The translations under genes were made by a program, and so were the position numbers. A stretch of 6,198 nt of DNA from an uncultured Nocardiopsis sp. Its GTDB lineage: Bacteria > Actinomycetota > Actinomycetes > Streptosporangiales > Streptosporangiaceae. Below, one piece after another: positions 1-5,980 of the stretch (position 1 is its first letter; every line of letters starts with the position of its first letter). The stretch covers positions 1 to 6,198 of the forward strand of contig CALGOD010001063.1 in the NCBI GenBank assembly GCA_937957845.1. Direction: 5' to 3'. The notes under the pieces are model-generated. The model made no database searches. It saw only the letters and a program-made list of their open reading frames with translations, and was not told the origin of the DNA.

Positions 1-5
1 ACGCC

Positions 6-11
6 ATTCTA
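6..11 (-). promoter_or_regulatory. Possible -10 element of a leftward gene outside the window
   Basis: On the minus strand this hexamer reads TAGAAT, a close match to the actinobacterial SigA -10 consensus (TAnnnT). Transcription would run off the left edge, so the gene it would serve is not visible. No good -35 hexamer lies 16-18 bases upstream, so this rests on one hexamer. A short GCGT/ACGC dyad at 12-21 lies directly upstream of it and could be coincidental. Confidence 0.25.
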
Positions 12-136
12 GCGTTGACGCGATGGACGAAGGTATATCGCCCAAAGGGCCGGACCCGTATTTCGGCTGAGCGGAGTCACGCGGAATTCCTGACCGAAAC
101 AAAGGATTCCTCCACCCTGGAAGTGGACGTCGCGGG

Positions 137-168
137 ACGGTGGGCGACCCCCGTGACGGCCGCCCCGT
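137..168 (-). terminator. Putative terminator behind the acyl-CoA synthetase gene
   Basis: A hairpin can form 15-46 bases after the stop codon of the minus-strand acyl-CoA synthetase gene. The main stem is GGGCG (142-146) with CGCCC (161-165). An inner stem is CCG (151-153) with CGG (157-159), and an outer ACG/CGT extension lies at 137-139 and 166-168 with a two-base bulge. There is no U-tract, which is common for actinobacterial terminators. The stem has bulges, so stability is only moderate. Confidence 0.4.
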
Positions 169-182
169 GCCCCTCCCTCACC

Positions 183-1868
183 TCAGAGGGCGAGCGGGTC
201 CGGCAGACCCTCCCCGGACCTGGCCACGTTCCGGCTCGCGACCGACTTCGCCCACCGGTAGTCCTGCTTGCCCACCGCGGTACGTCGCACCCGGTCCACG
301 AAGTGCACGGTCCGCGGCACCTTGAATCCGGCCAGCCTCACGCGGCAGTACGCCCGCAGTTCCGCGGTCTCCAACCGTGCCTTCGGGGCGAGGGAGACCA
401 GTGCGGTCACCCGCTGCCCCAGCCGTTCGTCGGGAGCGGGTACCACGATGGCGTCCTCCACCGCGGGGTGCGCCTTGATCACGGCCTCCACCTCCTCGGG
501 GTAGACCTTCTCTCCGGCGGTGTTGATGACCGCGTTGCCCCGACCCAGCAGAACGGTCGAGCCGTCCGCGGCCCGGAGTCCGAAGTCACCCGACAGCGCC
601 CACCGGCGCCCCTCGTCATCGGTGGGGAAGGTGCGGGCGGTCGCGATGGGATCGTTGTAGTAGCCCAGCGGAATCCGTCCGGTACGTGCGATCCGCCCCA
701 CCTCGGACGAGCCCGGAGGCAGCCGGCGTAGGGAGTCGTCGAGCACCGCGATGCTGCCGCCCATGGTGAAGCTACGGTTCTCGGCGGCCCCGGTCAGGGT
801 CTCCTCCCGGGGGGAGGAGACCTGTTCGCCGCCTGTGGCCGAGCCGCACACACCCGTCTCCGAACCCCCGTAGGAGTCGGCCAGCGACACGTCCTCACGC
901 CAGGCACGCCAGAGCGCGCGCACCGCCGGGGTGAGCGGTGTACCGCCGGAGAACACGGACGTCAGCCGAGGACACAACCCTGGCTCGGTGAGCAGGTGAC
1001 GGGCCAGCGGACGGGCCATGGCGTCGCCCACCAGCTGCAGTATGTGCACCTCCTCCCGGTGCGCCAGTTCCAGCACCCGGTCGGGGCGGAAGCTGCGGTC
1101 GGTGTACAACACCAGTCGCCTGCCGCACAGCAGCATGCTCAGGGCGTTCCACTGCCCGGCGGCGTGCATCAGCGGTCCCAGGATGAGCATGCGCTGGGGG
1201 GAGGAACGCATGGCGCGTTCGGCCACCTCGTCAAGGGTGCGAGCACGGGGGGCGCCGGGGGAGCGACGCTCCAGGGCGGCACGGAAGATGTCGGCCTGTC
1301 GCCACAGCACGCCCTTGGGATAGCCCGTGGTGCCGCCGGTGTAGAGGAGGTAGTGGTCGTCGCCGCCGGTCGACGGCAACGGCGTGTTCTCGGGGGCCGA
1401 GGCCAGTGCGCGCTCGTAGTCGATCCCCGCGGCCTCGCGTGTGGAACCGTCCTCGATGAGGACCACGTGCCGGAGCCTTGGCAGGTCGGGACGGGCCGCG
1501 GTGACCTTCGCGGCCAGGGAGTCCTCCGCGATGAGTGCGACGGCGTGCGAGTCGGCGAGGACGTGCCGCAGTTCACCGGCGACGTAGCGGTAGTTGACGT
1601 TGACCGGAACCGCTCCCGCGAACAGGATCCCCAGGAAGGACTCCAGCCACTCGGCGCGGTTGAAGGCCAGGACCGCGACGTGCTCACCGTGGCGCACGCC
1701 CGCCTCCCGCAGGTGGCGGGCCAGGCGTAGCGAGCGTTCGTGCAGGGCGCGGTAGGTGAGGCGCCGGGGGCCCGCGACCAGCGCGGCCCGGTCCGGTACG
1801 GCTTCGGTGACGGCTGCGAACAACCGGGAAAGGGAGAAGGGGGCGTCCTGAGACGCGGAGATGGACAC
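183..1868 (-). CDS. Acyl-CoA synthetase (AMP-forming), FadD19-like
   Basis: Predicted 561-residue member of the adenylate-forming (ANL) superfamily. It should activate a carboxylic acid with ATP to an acyl-AMP and transfer it to CoA in the cytoplasm. Visible motifs are the phosphate-binding loop TGGTTGYPKG (177-186), DSYGGSETG (331-339), the SGDFG hinge-region motif (426-430), GRGNAVINTAGEKVYPEE (442-459) and the C-terminal VGKQDYRWAK segment with catalytic Lys534. The C-terminal half, especially IPLGYYND, the EKVYPEEVE segment and GKQDYRWAK, closely resembles mycobacterial FadD19 and FadD17, which act on steroid side-chain or fatty acids. That subfamily is my recollection of the family pattern, and the substrate cannot be read from sequence. 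The frame is open up to a GTG at 1904, but GTG at 1868 is chosen because AGGGAGGT sits 5 bases upstream. The gene stands alone, divergent from rocD, with no steroid catabolism genes in view. A plain medium- or long-chain acyl-CoA ligase is the main alternative. Confidence 0.9.
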   Translation of the reverse strand: MSISASQDAPFSLSRLFAAVTEAVPDRAALVAGPRRLTYRALHERSLRLARHLREAGVRHGEHVAVLAFNRAEWLESFLGILFAGAVPVNVNYRYVAGELRHVLADSHAVALIAEDSLAAKVTAARPDLPRLRHVVLIEDGSTREAAGIDYERALASAPENTPLPSTGGDDHYLLYTGGTTGYPKGVLWRQADIFRAALERRSPGAPRARTLDEVAERAMRSSPQRMLILGPLMHAAGQWNALSMLLCGRRLVLYTDRSFRPDRVLELAHREEVHILQLVGDAMARPLARHLLTEPGLCPRLTSVFSGGTPLTPAVRALWRAWREDVSLADSYGGSETGVCGSATGGEQVSSPREETLTGAAENRSFTMGGSIAVLDDSLRRLPPGSSEVGRIARTGRIPLGYYNDPIATARTFPTDDEGRRWALSGDFGLRAADGSTVLLGRGNAVINTAGEKVYPEEVEAVIKAHPAVEDAIVVPAPDERLGQRVTALVSLAPKARLETAELRAYCRVRLAGFKVPRTVHFVDRVRRTAVGKQDYRWAKSVASRNVARSGEGLPDPLAL

Positions 1869-1873
1869 GCCTG

Positions 1874-1881
1874 ACCTCCCT
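1874..1881 (-). promoter_or_regulatory. Ribosome binding site deciding the acyl-CoA synthetase start
   Basis: The minus strand reads AGGGAGGT here, a near-ideal Shine-Dalgarno sequence 5 bases before the GTG at 1868. The longer in-frame starts, GTG at 1904 and GTG at 1886, would place this sequence inside the coding region. The 561-residue form is therefore favoured. Confidence 0.75.
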
Positions 1882-1969
1882 GGCACGATCGGTGGACCGT
1901 CCACGGCTTCGTCGCTCGCGGCGGCCGGGTGGCTGTTGGTGTGACGCTACCTCTCAGGTGGACGCCAGG

Positions 1970-1987
1970 CCGCAGCCAGGGCTGTGG
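1970..1987. repeat. Short dyad in the divergent promoter region
   Basis: The arms CCGCAGCC and GGCTGTGG are separated by AG. They pair over 8 positions with one G-T wobble. The dyad lies about 100 bases upstream of the acyl-CoA synthetase start and 240 upstream of rocD. It could be an operator for a shared regulator or a chance GC-rich palindrome. No regulator gene is present in the window to support the former. Confidence 0.3.
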
Positions 1988-2230
1988 AGCGCATCACCAG
2001 GTGTGTTATCCCAGGTCACGCCCGGCGCTCCGGTCCCGTTCAGGGGGTGTGCGGGCCGCTTGTCACACGGGGGTTTCGGGCATGTGCCGAGAGCTGTGAT
2101 TCCTCTCACCCCTTGTGGGCTGACCGGATCATCTGCTCAACTCTTGGGACTTCCCGCCGGAGGGGCGCTACCCGGCCCGCCGGTGGGTATCACTTGTCTG
2201 ACATCGGTCGATGGTGATCGGAGCGGCTAG

Positions 2231-3505
2231 ATGGGCAACACCCAGAACCTGCGACAGCGGGACCCGGCCGGAGACCCCGGCACAGGGGAACTCTCCAGCA
2301 CGGACCACATCGCGCTCGCACAGGCGCGTTCGGCGCACAACTACTCCCCCCTTCCCGTCGTGATCGCCGAGGGCCGTGGCGCCTGGGTGACCGACGTCGA
2401 GGGCAAACGGTACCTGGACTGTCTGGCCGGATACTCGGCCATGAACTTCGGCCACCACAACCCCGAACTGCTCGCGGCGGCGCATCGGCAGATCGACCGG
2501 GTGACGTTGACCAGCCGCGCCTTCTACAACGACCAGTTCGGTCCGTGGGTGAGCGCCCTCGCCGACATGGTCGGCAAGGAGAAGGTACTGCCGATGAACA
2601 CCGGAGCCGAGGCGGTGGAGACCGGCATCAAGGTGGCGCGCAAATGGGCCTACGAGGTCAAGGGGGTGCCCGAGGACAGGGCGACCATCGTGGTGGCCGG
2701 GAGCAACTTCCACGGACGTACCACCACCATCATCTCCTTCTCCTCCGACCCTGAGGCGAGGACGGGTTTCGGGCCCTACACACCGGGCTTCCGATCGGTG
2801 CCCTACGGGGACGCGGAGGCCCTTGAGGCGGCCATCGACGAGACCACCGCGGCGGTCCTCATCGAACCGGTGCAGGGCGAGGCGGGCGTGATCGTGCCGC
2901 CGCAGGACTACCTGCCGCGTGTCAGGGAGATCTGCGACCGCGAGAGGGTGCTGTTCATCGCCGACGAGGTGCAGTCCGGGCTGGGCCGCACCGGTACCAT
3001 CCGGGCCTGTGAGCACAGTGGGGTGACCCCCGACGCCTACCTGTTCGGCAAGGCGCTGGGCGGCGGCATCCTGCCGGTGTCGGCCATGGTGGCCGACGAG
3101 GACGTGCTCGGCGTGATCCGCCCCGGTCAGCACGGCAGCACCTTCGGTGGCAACCCGCTGGCGGGCGCGGTGGGACGGACGGTCGTCCGGATGCTGACGG
3201 AGGGACCGTACCTGGAGAACGCGCGCCGTCTGGGGGAGGTGCTCAAGCGCCGACTGAAGGAGTTCGTCGGCGACGGGGTGGTCTCCGCGCGCAGCATCGG
3301 TCTGTGGGCGGGCGTGGACGTCGATCCGTCCTTGGCCTCCGGCGCGGAGCTGTGCAGAAGGCTGGCCGAGCACGGCGTCCTGGTCAAGGACACCCACGGT
3401 TCCACGGTGCGGATGTCGCCGCCGCTCGTGATCAGCGAGGAGGACCTCAACTGGGGTCTGGACCGCTTCGCCGAGGTGCTCGAGGAGCTCAAGGCGGGCC
3501 GGTAG
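2231..3505 (+). CDS. rocD: Ornithine aminotransferase (ornithine-oxo-acid transaminase)
   Basis: Predicted 424-residue class III PLP-dependent aminotransferase. It should transfer the delta-amino group of ornithine to 2-oxoglutarate, giving glutamate-5-semialdehyde and glutamate, in arginine/ornithine catabolism and proline supply, in the cytoplasm. The PLP lysine is Lys274 in LFGKALGGG, and Asp245 in IADEVQSG should bind the pyridine nitrogen. NTGAEAVE (123-130) and GSTFGGNPL (302-310) are cofactor-phosphate regions. Tyr38 (AHNYSPLP), Tyr68 (AGYSAMN), Arg163 (FHGRT) and Glu217 (QGEAG) fall where human OAT has Tyr55, Tyr85, Arg180 and Glu235. The Tyr85 equivalent separates OAT from GABA and acetylornithine aminotransferases. 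Length fits the family. The ATG is preceded by GGAG at 2220-2223, 7 bases upstream. It is the only plus-strand gene here, and arginase or proline genes are not adjacent. The first 20 residues are a variable polar extension. Confidence 0.93.
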   Translation: MGNTQNLRQRDPAGDPGTGELSSTDHIALAQARSAHNYSPLPVVIAEGRGAWVTDVEGKRYLDCLAGYSAMNFGHHNPELLAAAHRQIDRVTLTSRAFYNDQFGPWVSALADMVGKEKVLPMNTGAEAVETGIKVARKWAYEVKGVPEDRATIVVAGSNFHGRTTTIISFSSDPEARTGFGPYTPGFRSVPYGDAEALEAAIDETTAAVLIEPVQGEAGVIVPPQDYLPRVREICDRERVLFIADEVQSGLGRTGTIRACEHSGVTPDAYLFGKALGGGILPVSAMVADEDVLGVIRPGQHGSTFGGNPLAGAVGRTVVRMLTEGPYLENARRLGEVLKRRLKEFVGDGVVSARSIGLWAGVDVDPSLASGAELCRRLAEHGVLVKDTHGSTVRMSPPLVISEEDLNWGLDRFAEVLEELKAGR

Positions 3506-3517
3506 GGATCGCGGTGT

Positions 3518-3572
3518 GACGGTGGGCGGTCCGCCGGGCGTGGCCCGGTGGGACGCCCCAAGAGTCACCGTC
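3518..3572. terminator. Nested hairpin between convergent rocD and SGNH genes, probable bidirectional terminator
   Basis: The 66-bp gap between the rocD stop and the stop of the convergent gene is almost entirely one nested inverted repeat. The inner stem is CCGCCGGGC (3531-3539) with GCCCGGTGG (3543-3551) around a GTG loop, including one G-U pair. A second stem is GGGCG (3524-3528) with CGCCC (3554-3558). The outer arms are GACGGT (3518-3523) and ACCGTC (3567-3572), and the right outer arm touches the last base of the opposing stop codon. No U-tract follows on either side. Symmetry and position suggest it ends both transcripts. Confidence 0.65.
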
Positions 3573-4963
3573 TATGCGCCGTCGGCGTCGGACGGGGGAG
3601 CGGAGACCTCGGGCGCCTCGGGCTCGAACATCGGGTCGAGCGGGCCGCCCAGTTCGGATCTCAGTTGGTCCGGGTCGACGTCGTCCAGTGTCTCCCGGGA
3701 CACGTGGATCTCCCGCTCGGGACCCTCGATGATCTGCAGGCGGACCCGTTCGGCGATGGACATCTGTCCCTTGGCGGTGGGGTGGAAGGTGGACCGGTCC
3801 ACGCGCAGCCCCTCGCCCAGCTGACCGAGCATGATCCCGTTCAGCCACGCCTCCTCTGCGCTCACCTCGTAGCCGTTCAGGGCGGAGAGGGTGTTCACGT
3901 ACTCGACACTGCCGGTGGAGCGCGAGCCGTAGACGTCCCCGTCCACCCGGTAGACCACATCGCGGATGAGTTCGTTGAACCGCTCCGCGAGGTCGTTCAG
4001 CCACAGCTGGTCGCTCCGGTTCAGCGTGTAGTACATGCCCGGAGGATCCTCGGGGAACAAACGGGGATAGCCCAGAACGAGGATGCGCGCGTCGGGCGCA
4101 CGGTCACGGATCTCTTCGAGGACCTCCTTCAGGGTCTTCTCGAAGGTCTCCATGCGCTCGTCGATGTCCTCCTCCTGCTCGACGCAGACACTGCTGTCCA
4201 GCAGGGGCATCCGCACCATGCAGGTGCGCAGGACCGGGATGAAGCCGAGGTCGTTGCCGCCGATGCCCAGGGTCACCAGGGAGGTGTTCTCGGTGACCCG
4301 CTCGATCTGGGACTCGGGGGTGCCGATCTGCTTGATCATCTCCGAGGCCTTGTGGCTGCTGCACGCGTAGAAGGCCAGTGAGCCGGAGAAGTCGAACTCC
4401 TCCGCGATCACCCGGGGATAGGCGTGCTCGGAACGCCAACAGCCACCTGGCTCGGCCGTTCCGGGAAGGTAGTCGCCCGCGCCGTCGCCGGAGGAGTAGG
4501 AGTCGCCCAGAGCCACGTAGTTGCCCCACAGAGCGGCCTCCTCCGGCTCCATGCGGACCCGCCAGTCGGTCTCCTCGTCCTCGGTGAGGGGCGGGAGTTC
4601 CTCGGAGGGGCACACGCCGTCGGTGACCTCGCACCACAGGTCCATCAGGCCCTCGCGGGTGAAGGGCAGCGCCAGTGTGGCCATCAGGAGCAGTGCCAGG
4701 GCGAGGGACGTGGCGATGACGATCCGGCGCCGCCCACGGGGCCGTCGCCCGCCCTCGTCGTCCCGGTCGTCCGGTCCACCGGTGTCACCGGGGCCTTCGT
4801 CGCCACCGGGGCCGTGGCCCCCGCCGCCACCGGCGGATCCCCCGCCGTTCCCGTGGTCCCGGTCGGACTCGGCCTGGTCGGCGTTGGAGGGGAGGTTCGA
4901 AGCGGCCGGGGAACCGTCATGAACCGACTTCGGCGCGTCGGGGTCCTCACCGCGTGCTGACAC
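3572..4963 (-). CDS. Membrane-anchored SGNH/GDSL hydrolase (lipase/esterase-like)
   Basis: Predicted 463-residue SGNH-fold esterase or lipase. Residues 1-79 are hydrophilic, with a Gly/Asp-rich stretch (about 39-72) ending in basic GRRPRGRRR. One hydrophobic segment (about 80-100) follows, so I infer an N-in, C-out signal anchor with the catalytic domain outside the membrane. Block I is ALGDSYSSGDGAGDY with nucleophile Ser155, block III is GIGGND (233-238), and block V is STFHPTAKGQ with His394. Six cysteines (111, 118, 175, 201, 248, 260) may form the disulfides usual in secreted actinobacterial SGNH enzymes. The tail after about 410 is acidic and Pro-rich. Two motifs are unusual: the block II Gly (usual ACSG) is Ser, and the Asp three residues before the His is Ser. 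The GTG at 4963 is chosen because GGGAGG lies 11 bases upstream. An ATG at 4984 (470 residues) lacks a ribosome binding site but is possible. The frame stays open to 5251, but that extension looks non-coding. The natural substrate is unknown. Confidence 0.85.
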   Translation of the reverse strand: MSARGEDPDAPKSVHDGSPAASNLPSNADQAESDRDHGNGGGSAGGGGGHGPGGDEGPGDTGGPDDRDDEGGRRPRGRRRIVIATSLALALLLMATLALPFTREGLMDLWCEVTDGVCPSEELPPLTEDEETDWRVRMEPEEAALWGNYVALGDSYSSGDGAGDYLPGTAEPGGCWRSEHAYPRVIAEEFDFSGSLAFYACSSHKASEMIKQIGTPESQIERVTENTSLVTLGIGGNDLGFIPVLRTCMVRMPLLDSSVCVEQEEDIDERMETFEKTLKEVLEEIRDRAPDARILVLGYPRLFPEDPPGMYYTLNRSDQLWLNDLAERFNELIRDVVYRVDGDVYGSRSTGSVEYVNTLSALNGYEVSAEEAWLNGIMLGQLGEGLRVDRSTFHPTAKGQMSIAERVRLQIIEGPEREIHVSRETLDDVDPDQLRSELGGPLDPMFEPEAPEVSAPPSDADGA

Positions 4964-4974
4964 GTCCGCTACCG

Positions 4975-4980
4975 CCTCCC
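4975..4980 (-). promoter_or_regulatory. Ribosome binding site candidate deciding the SGNH hydrolase start
   Basis: GGGAGG on the minus strand lies 11 bases before the GTG at 4963. The spacing is at the long end of the usual range. It would fall inside the coding region if the ATG at 4984 were used, and that ATG has no purine-rich sequence in front of it. The two choices differ by only seven residues. Confidence 0.5.
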
Positions 4981-5009
4981 ACATCCCGGACGGCTTCTGT
5001 CCACAGGTA

Positions 5010-5015
5010 AGACTA
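5010..5015 (-). promoter_or_regulatory. Possible -10 element for the SGNH hydrolase gene
   Basis: The minus strand reads TAGTCT, fitting TAnnnT, and would place a transcript start near 5003, about 20-40 bases before the candidate start codons. The spacing is sensible, but the hexamer 17 bases upstream (TCATCC) is a poor -35. An alternative sigma factor or an activator could explain that, or the element may be false. Confidence 0.3.
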
Positions 5016-5102
5016 CCCGTGGAGATTTGCCCGGATGACGTCCGAAAAACCGTCGGTGACGCGCGGTCGCACGGGTGGACACGGACGGGAAGGGAGGGCC
5101 GA

Positions 5103-5127
5103 CCCAGCGGCGGCCAATCCCGCTGGG
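5103..5127. repeat. Inverted repeat with perfect 8-bp arms
   Basis: CCCAGCGG (5103-5110) is matched exactly by CCGCTGGG (5120-5127) with a 9-base spacer. It lies about 140-165 bases upstream of the SGNH hydrolase start. There is no adjacent T-run. It may be an operator, a secondary terminator or an RNA hairpin, and the sequence does not decide among these. Confidence 0.5.
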
Positions 5128-5156
5128 GCGACCCGGTCCTTCGTGCCAGGAGGCTT

Positions 5157-5177
5157 CTTCGACTCTGCCGTTCGAAG
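5157..5177. repeat. Short inverted repeat CTTCGA-N9-TCGAAG
   Basis: Perfect 6-bp arms lie at 5157-5162 and 5172-5177 with a 9-base spacer, the same spacer length as the neighbouring dyad at 5103-5127. The two arms differ in sequence from that dyad, so they are not copies of one operator. Function is unknown and chance is possible. Confidence 0.3.
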
Positions 5178-5268
5178 CGGTGGGGAGTCACCAGTGAAAG
5201 GCCACAAAATTCGGGGGTGGATTCCTGGTGGGAACACACGGACCGGCTCACGTTCTCCCTGCGGCCCG

Positions 5269-5304
5269 AAAACGCGAGGGCGGCACCCTGGGGGTGCCGC
5301 CCTC
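5269..5304 (-). terminator. Intrinsic terminator of the superoxide dismutase gene
   Basis: A perfect 13-bp stem lies at 5276-5288 and 5292-5304 (GAGGGCGGCACCC with GGGTGCCGCCCTC) around a 3-base loop. It starts 20 bases after the dismutase stop codon. In the minus-strand direction the stem is followed by CGCG and then TTTT (5269-5272), so a short U-tract is present. This is the strongest hairpin in the window. Confidence 0.88.
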
Positions 5305-5323
5305 CGCCGTGGTCCGACCGGAC

Positions 5324-5938
5324 TCAGCCGAGCTGGACCTCACGGGCCTTGGCGAAGCGCTCCTGGACGTCGGCCCAGTTGACCACGTTCCAGAAGGCCT
5401 TGGCGTACTCGGCCTTCACGTTCTTGTACTGGAGGTAGAAGGCGTGCTCCCACATGTCCAGCATCAGCAGCGGGATGGAGCTCAGGGCGATGTTGCCCTG
5501 CTGGTCGTAGAGCTGCTCGATGACCAGACGCTGACCCAGGGTGTCCCAGGCCAGGATCGCCCAGCCCGAGCCCTGGATGGTGGTGGCCACGGCGGTGAAG
5601 TGCGCGCGGAAGGCGTCGAAGGAACCGAACTGGTCGTCGATCGCCGCACCCAGTTCGCCCTCGGGCTTGTCACCGCCCTCCGGGGAGAGGTTCTTCCAGA
5701 AAACGGAGTGGTTGACGTGGCCGCCCAGGTTGAACGCCAGGTTCTTCTCCAGCATGGGGATGGTTCCGAAGTCGCTGCTCTCGCGAGCCTCGGCCATCTT
5801 CTCCAGGGCCGTGTTGGCGCCGGAGACGTAGGTCGCGTGGTGCTTGTCGTGGTGCAGCTCCATGATCTGACCGGAGATCCACGGCTCCAGGGCCGCGTAG
5901 TCGTAGGGCAGTTCAGGGAGCGAATACGGCGCAGACAT
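5324..5938 (-). CDS. Superoxide dismutase, Fe/Mn family, Mn-type residue pattern
   Basis: Predicted 204-residue cytosolic Fe/Mn superoxide dismutase, converting superoxide to oxygen and hydrogen peroxide. The full family length is present. The N-terminal alpha-hairpin domain (SLPELPYDYAALEP) holds ligands His29 (MELHHDKHH) and His77 (HVNHSVFW). The C-terminal domain holds Asp161 and His165 in the signature DMWEHAFYLQY. Gly73 and a Gln in YDQQGN (146-147) match the Mn-type pattern. M. tuberculosis FeSOD has YDHQTN, with His145 at the Gln146 position, so Mn or cambialistic use is likely, though metal choice cannot be settled from sequence. In actinomycetes such genes are named sodA or sodF according to metal, so no symbol is given. 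The ATG at 5938 is chosen over an upstream in-frame ORF start at 6004 because it gives the family N-terminus and has GGAAAGG 10 bases upstream. The gene is probably monocistronic, with its own terminator. Confidence 0.95.
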   Translation of the reverse strand: MSAPYSLPELPYDYAALEPWISGQIMELHHDKHHATYVSGANTALEKMAEARESSDFGTIPMLEKNLAFNLGGHVNHSVFWKNLSPEGGDKPEGELGAAIDDQFGSFDAFRAHFTAVATTIQGSGWAILAWDTLGQRLVIEQLYDQQGNIALSSIPLLMLDMWEHAFYLQYKNVKAEYAKAFWNVVNWADVQERFAKAREVQLG

Positions 5939-5948
5939 CTCTGACGCA

Positions 5949-5955
5949 CCTTTCC
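5949..5955 (-). promoter_or_regulatory. Ribosome binding site of the superoxide dismutase gene
   Basis: The minus strand reads GGAAAGG ten bases before the ATG at 5938. It supports that start over the longer in-frame extension to 6004, which does not resemble any dismutase N-terminus. Confidence 0.65.
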
Positions 5956-5980
5956 AATGACGCGATTCGTCGTGTTCACC

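Larger units (their letters stand above)
1869..2230. other. Divergent intergenic region between acyl-CoA synthetase and rocD
   Basis: These 362 bases separate two divergently transcribed genes and must hold both promoters. I see no convincing SigA -35/-10 pair on either strand. Weak candidates are TAGCGT on the minus strand (1944-1949) for the acyl-CoA synthetase and TTGGGA near 2144 on the plus strand for rocD, neither with a good partner hexamer. An imperfect 8-bp dyad, CCGCAGCC/GGCTGTGG with a two-base centre, spans 1970-1987. An ATCAC/GTGAT inverted repeat with a 20-base spacer (2189-2193 and 2214-2218) lies just before the rocD ribosome binding site. Short ORFs here lack ribosome binding sites and I regard them as chance. 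Confidence 0.6.
4964..5323. other. Intergenic region between SGNH hydrolase and superoxide dismutase genes
   Basis: This 360-bp stretch separates two genes on the same strand. From the dismutase side it holds a strong terminator (5269-5304), then about 90 bases with no clear signal. Two modest inverted repeats follow (5157-5177 and 5103-5127), then the probable promoter and ribosome binding site of the SGNH gene. The terminator makes cotranscription unlikely. Short open frames on both strands lack ribosome binding sites and family signal. A small RNA starting downstream of the terminator cannot be excluded. Confidence 0.6.

Noticed and set aside
15..39. TTGACG followed by TATATC on the plus strand as a promoter
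   Set aside because: The spacing is only 13 bases, well short of the 16-18 needed, and it points into the antisense strand of the acyl-CoA synthetase.
15..731. 238-codon plus-strand ORF at the left edge
   Set aside because: Most of it is antisense to the C-terminal region of the acyl-CoA synthetase. It has low-complexity composition and no ribosome binding site.
2211..2230. Alternative ATG at 2211 upstream of rocD
   Set aside because: It is out of frame with rocD, and the GGAG at 2220-2223 serves the ATG at 2231.
2168..3568. 466-codon ORF on the minus strand opposite rocD
   Set aside because: It lies antisense to a clear aminotransferase, is His/Gly/Arg-rich with no family pattern, and is expected from GC-rich codon use.
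3548..4381. 277-codon plus-strand ORF opposite the SGNH hydrolase
   Set aside because: It is antisense to the catalytic domain, and the reverse frame carries GDSY, GGND and FHP motifs.
5167..5180. TTCGAA-containing stretch resembling a tRNA T-loop
   Set aside because: No acceptor, D or anticodon stems can be drawn around it. The symmetry is explained by the CTTCGA/TCGAAG inverted repeat.
4985..5251. 89-residue N-terminal extension of the SGNH hydrolase frame
   Set aside because: The extension is Arg/Ser/Pro-rich, covers the inverted repeats and probable promoter, and lacks a ribosome binding site. The GTG at 4963 or ATG at 4984 fits better.
5228..5944. 238-codon plus-strand ORF opposite the superoxide dismutase
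   Set aside because: It covers the terminator and the whole dismutase in antisense, and composition and motifs show it is a shadow.
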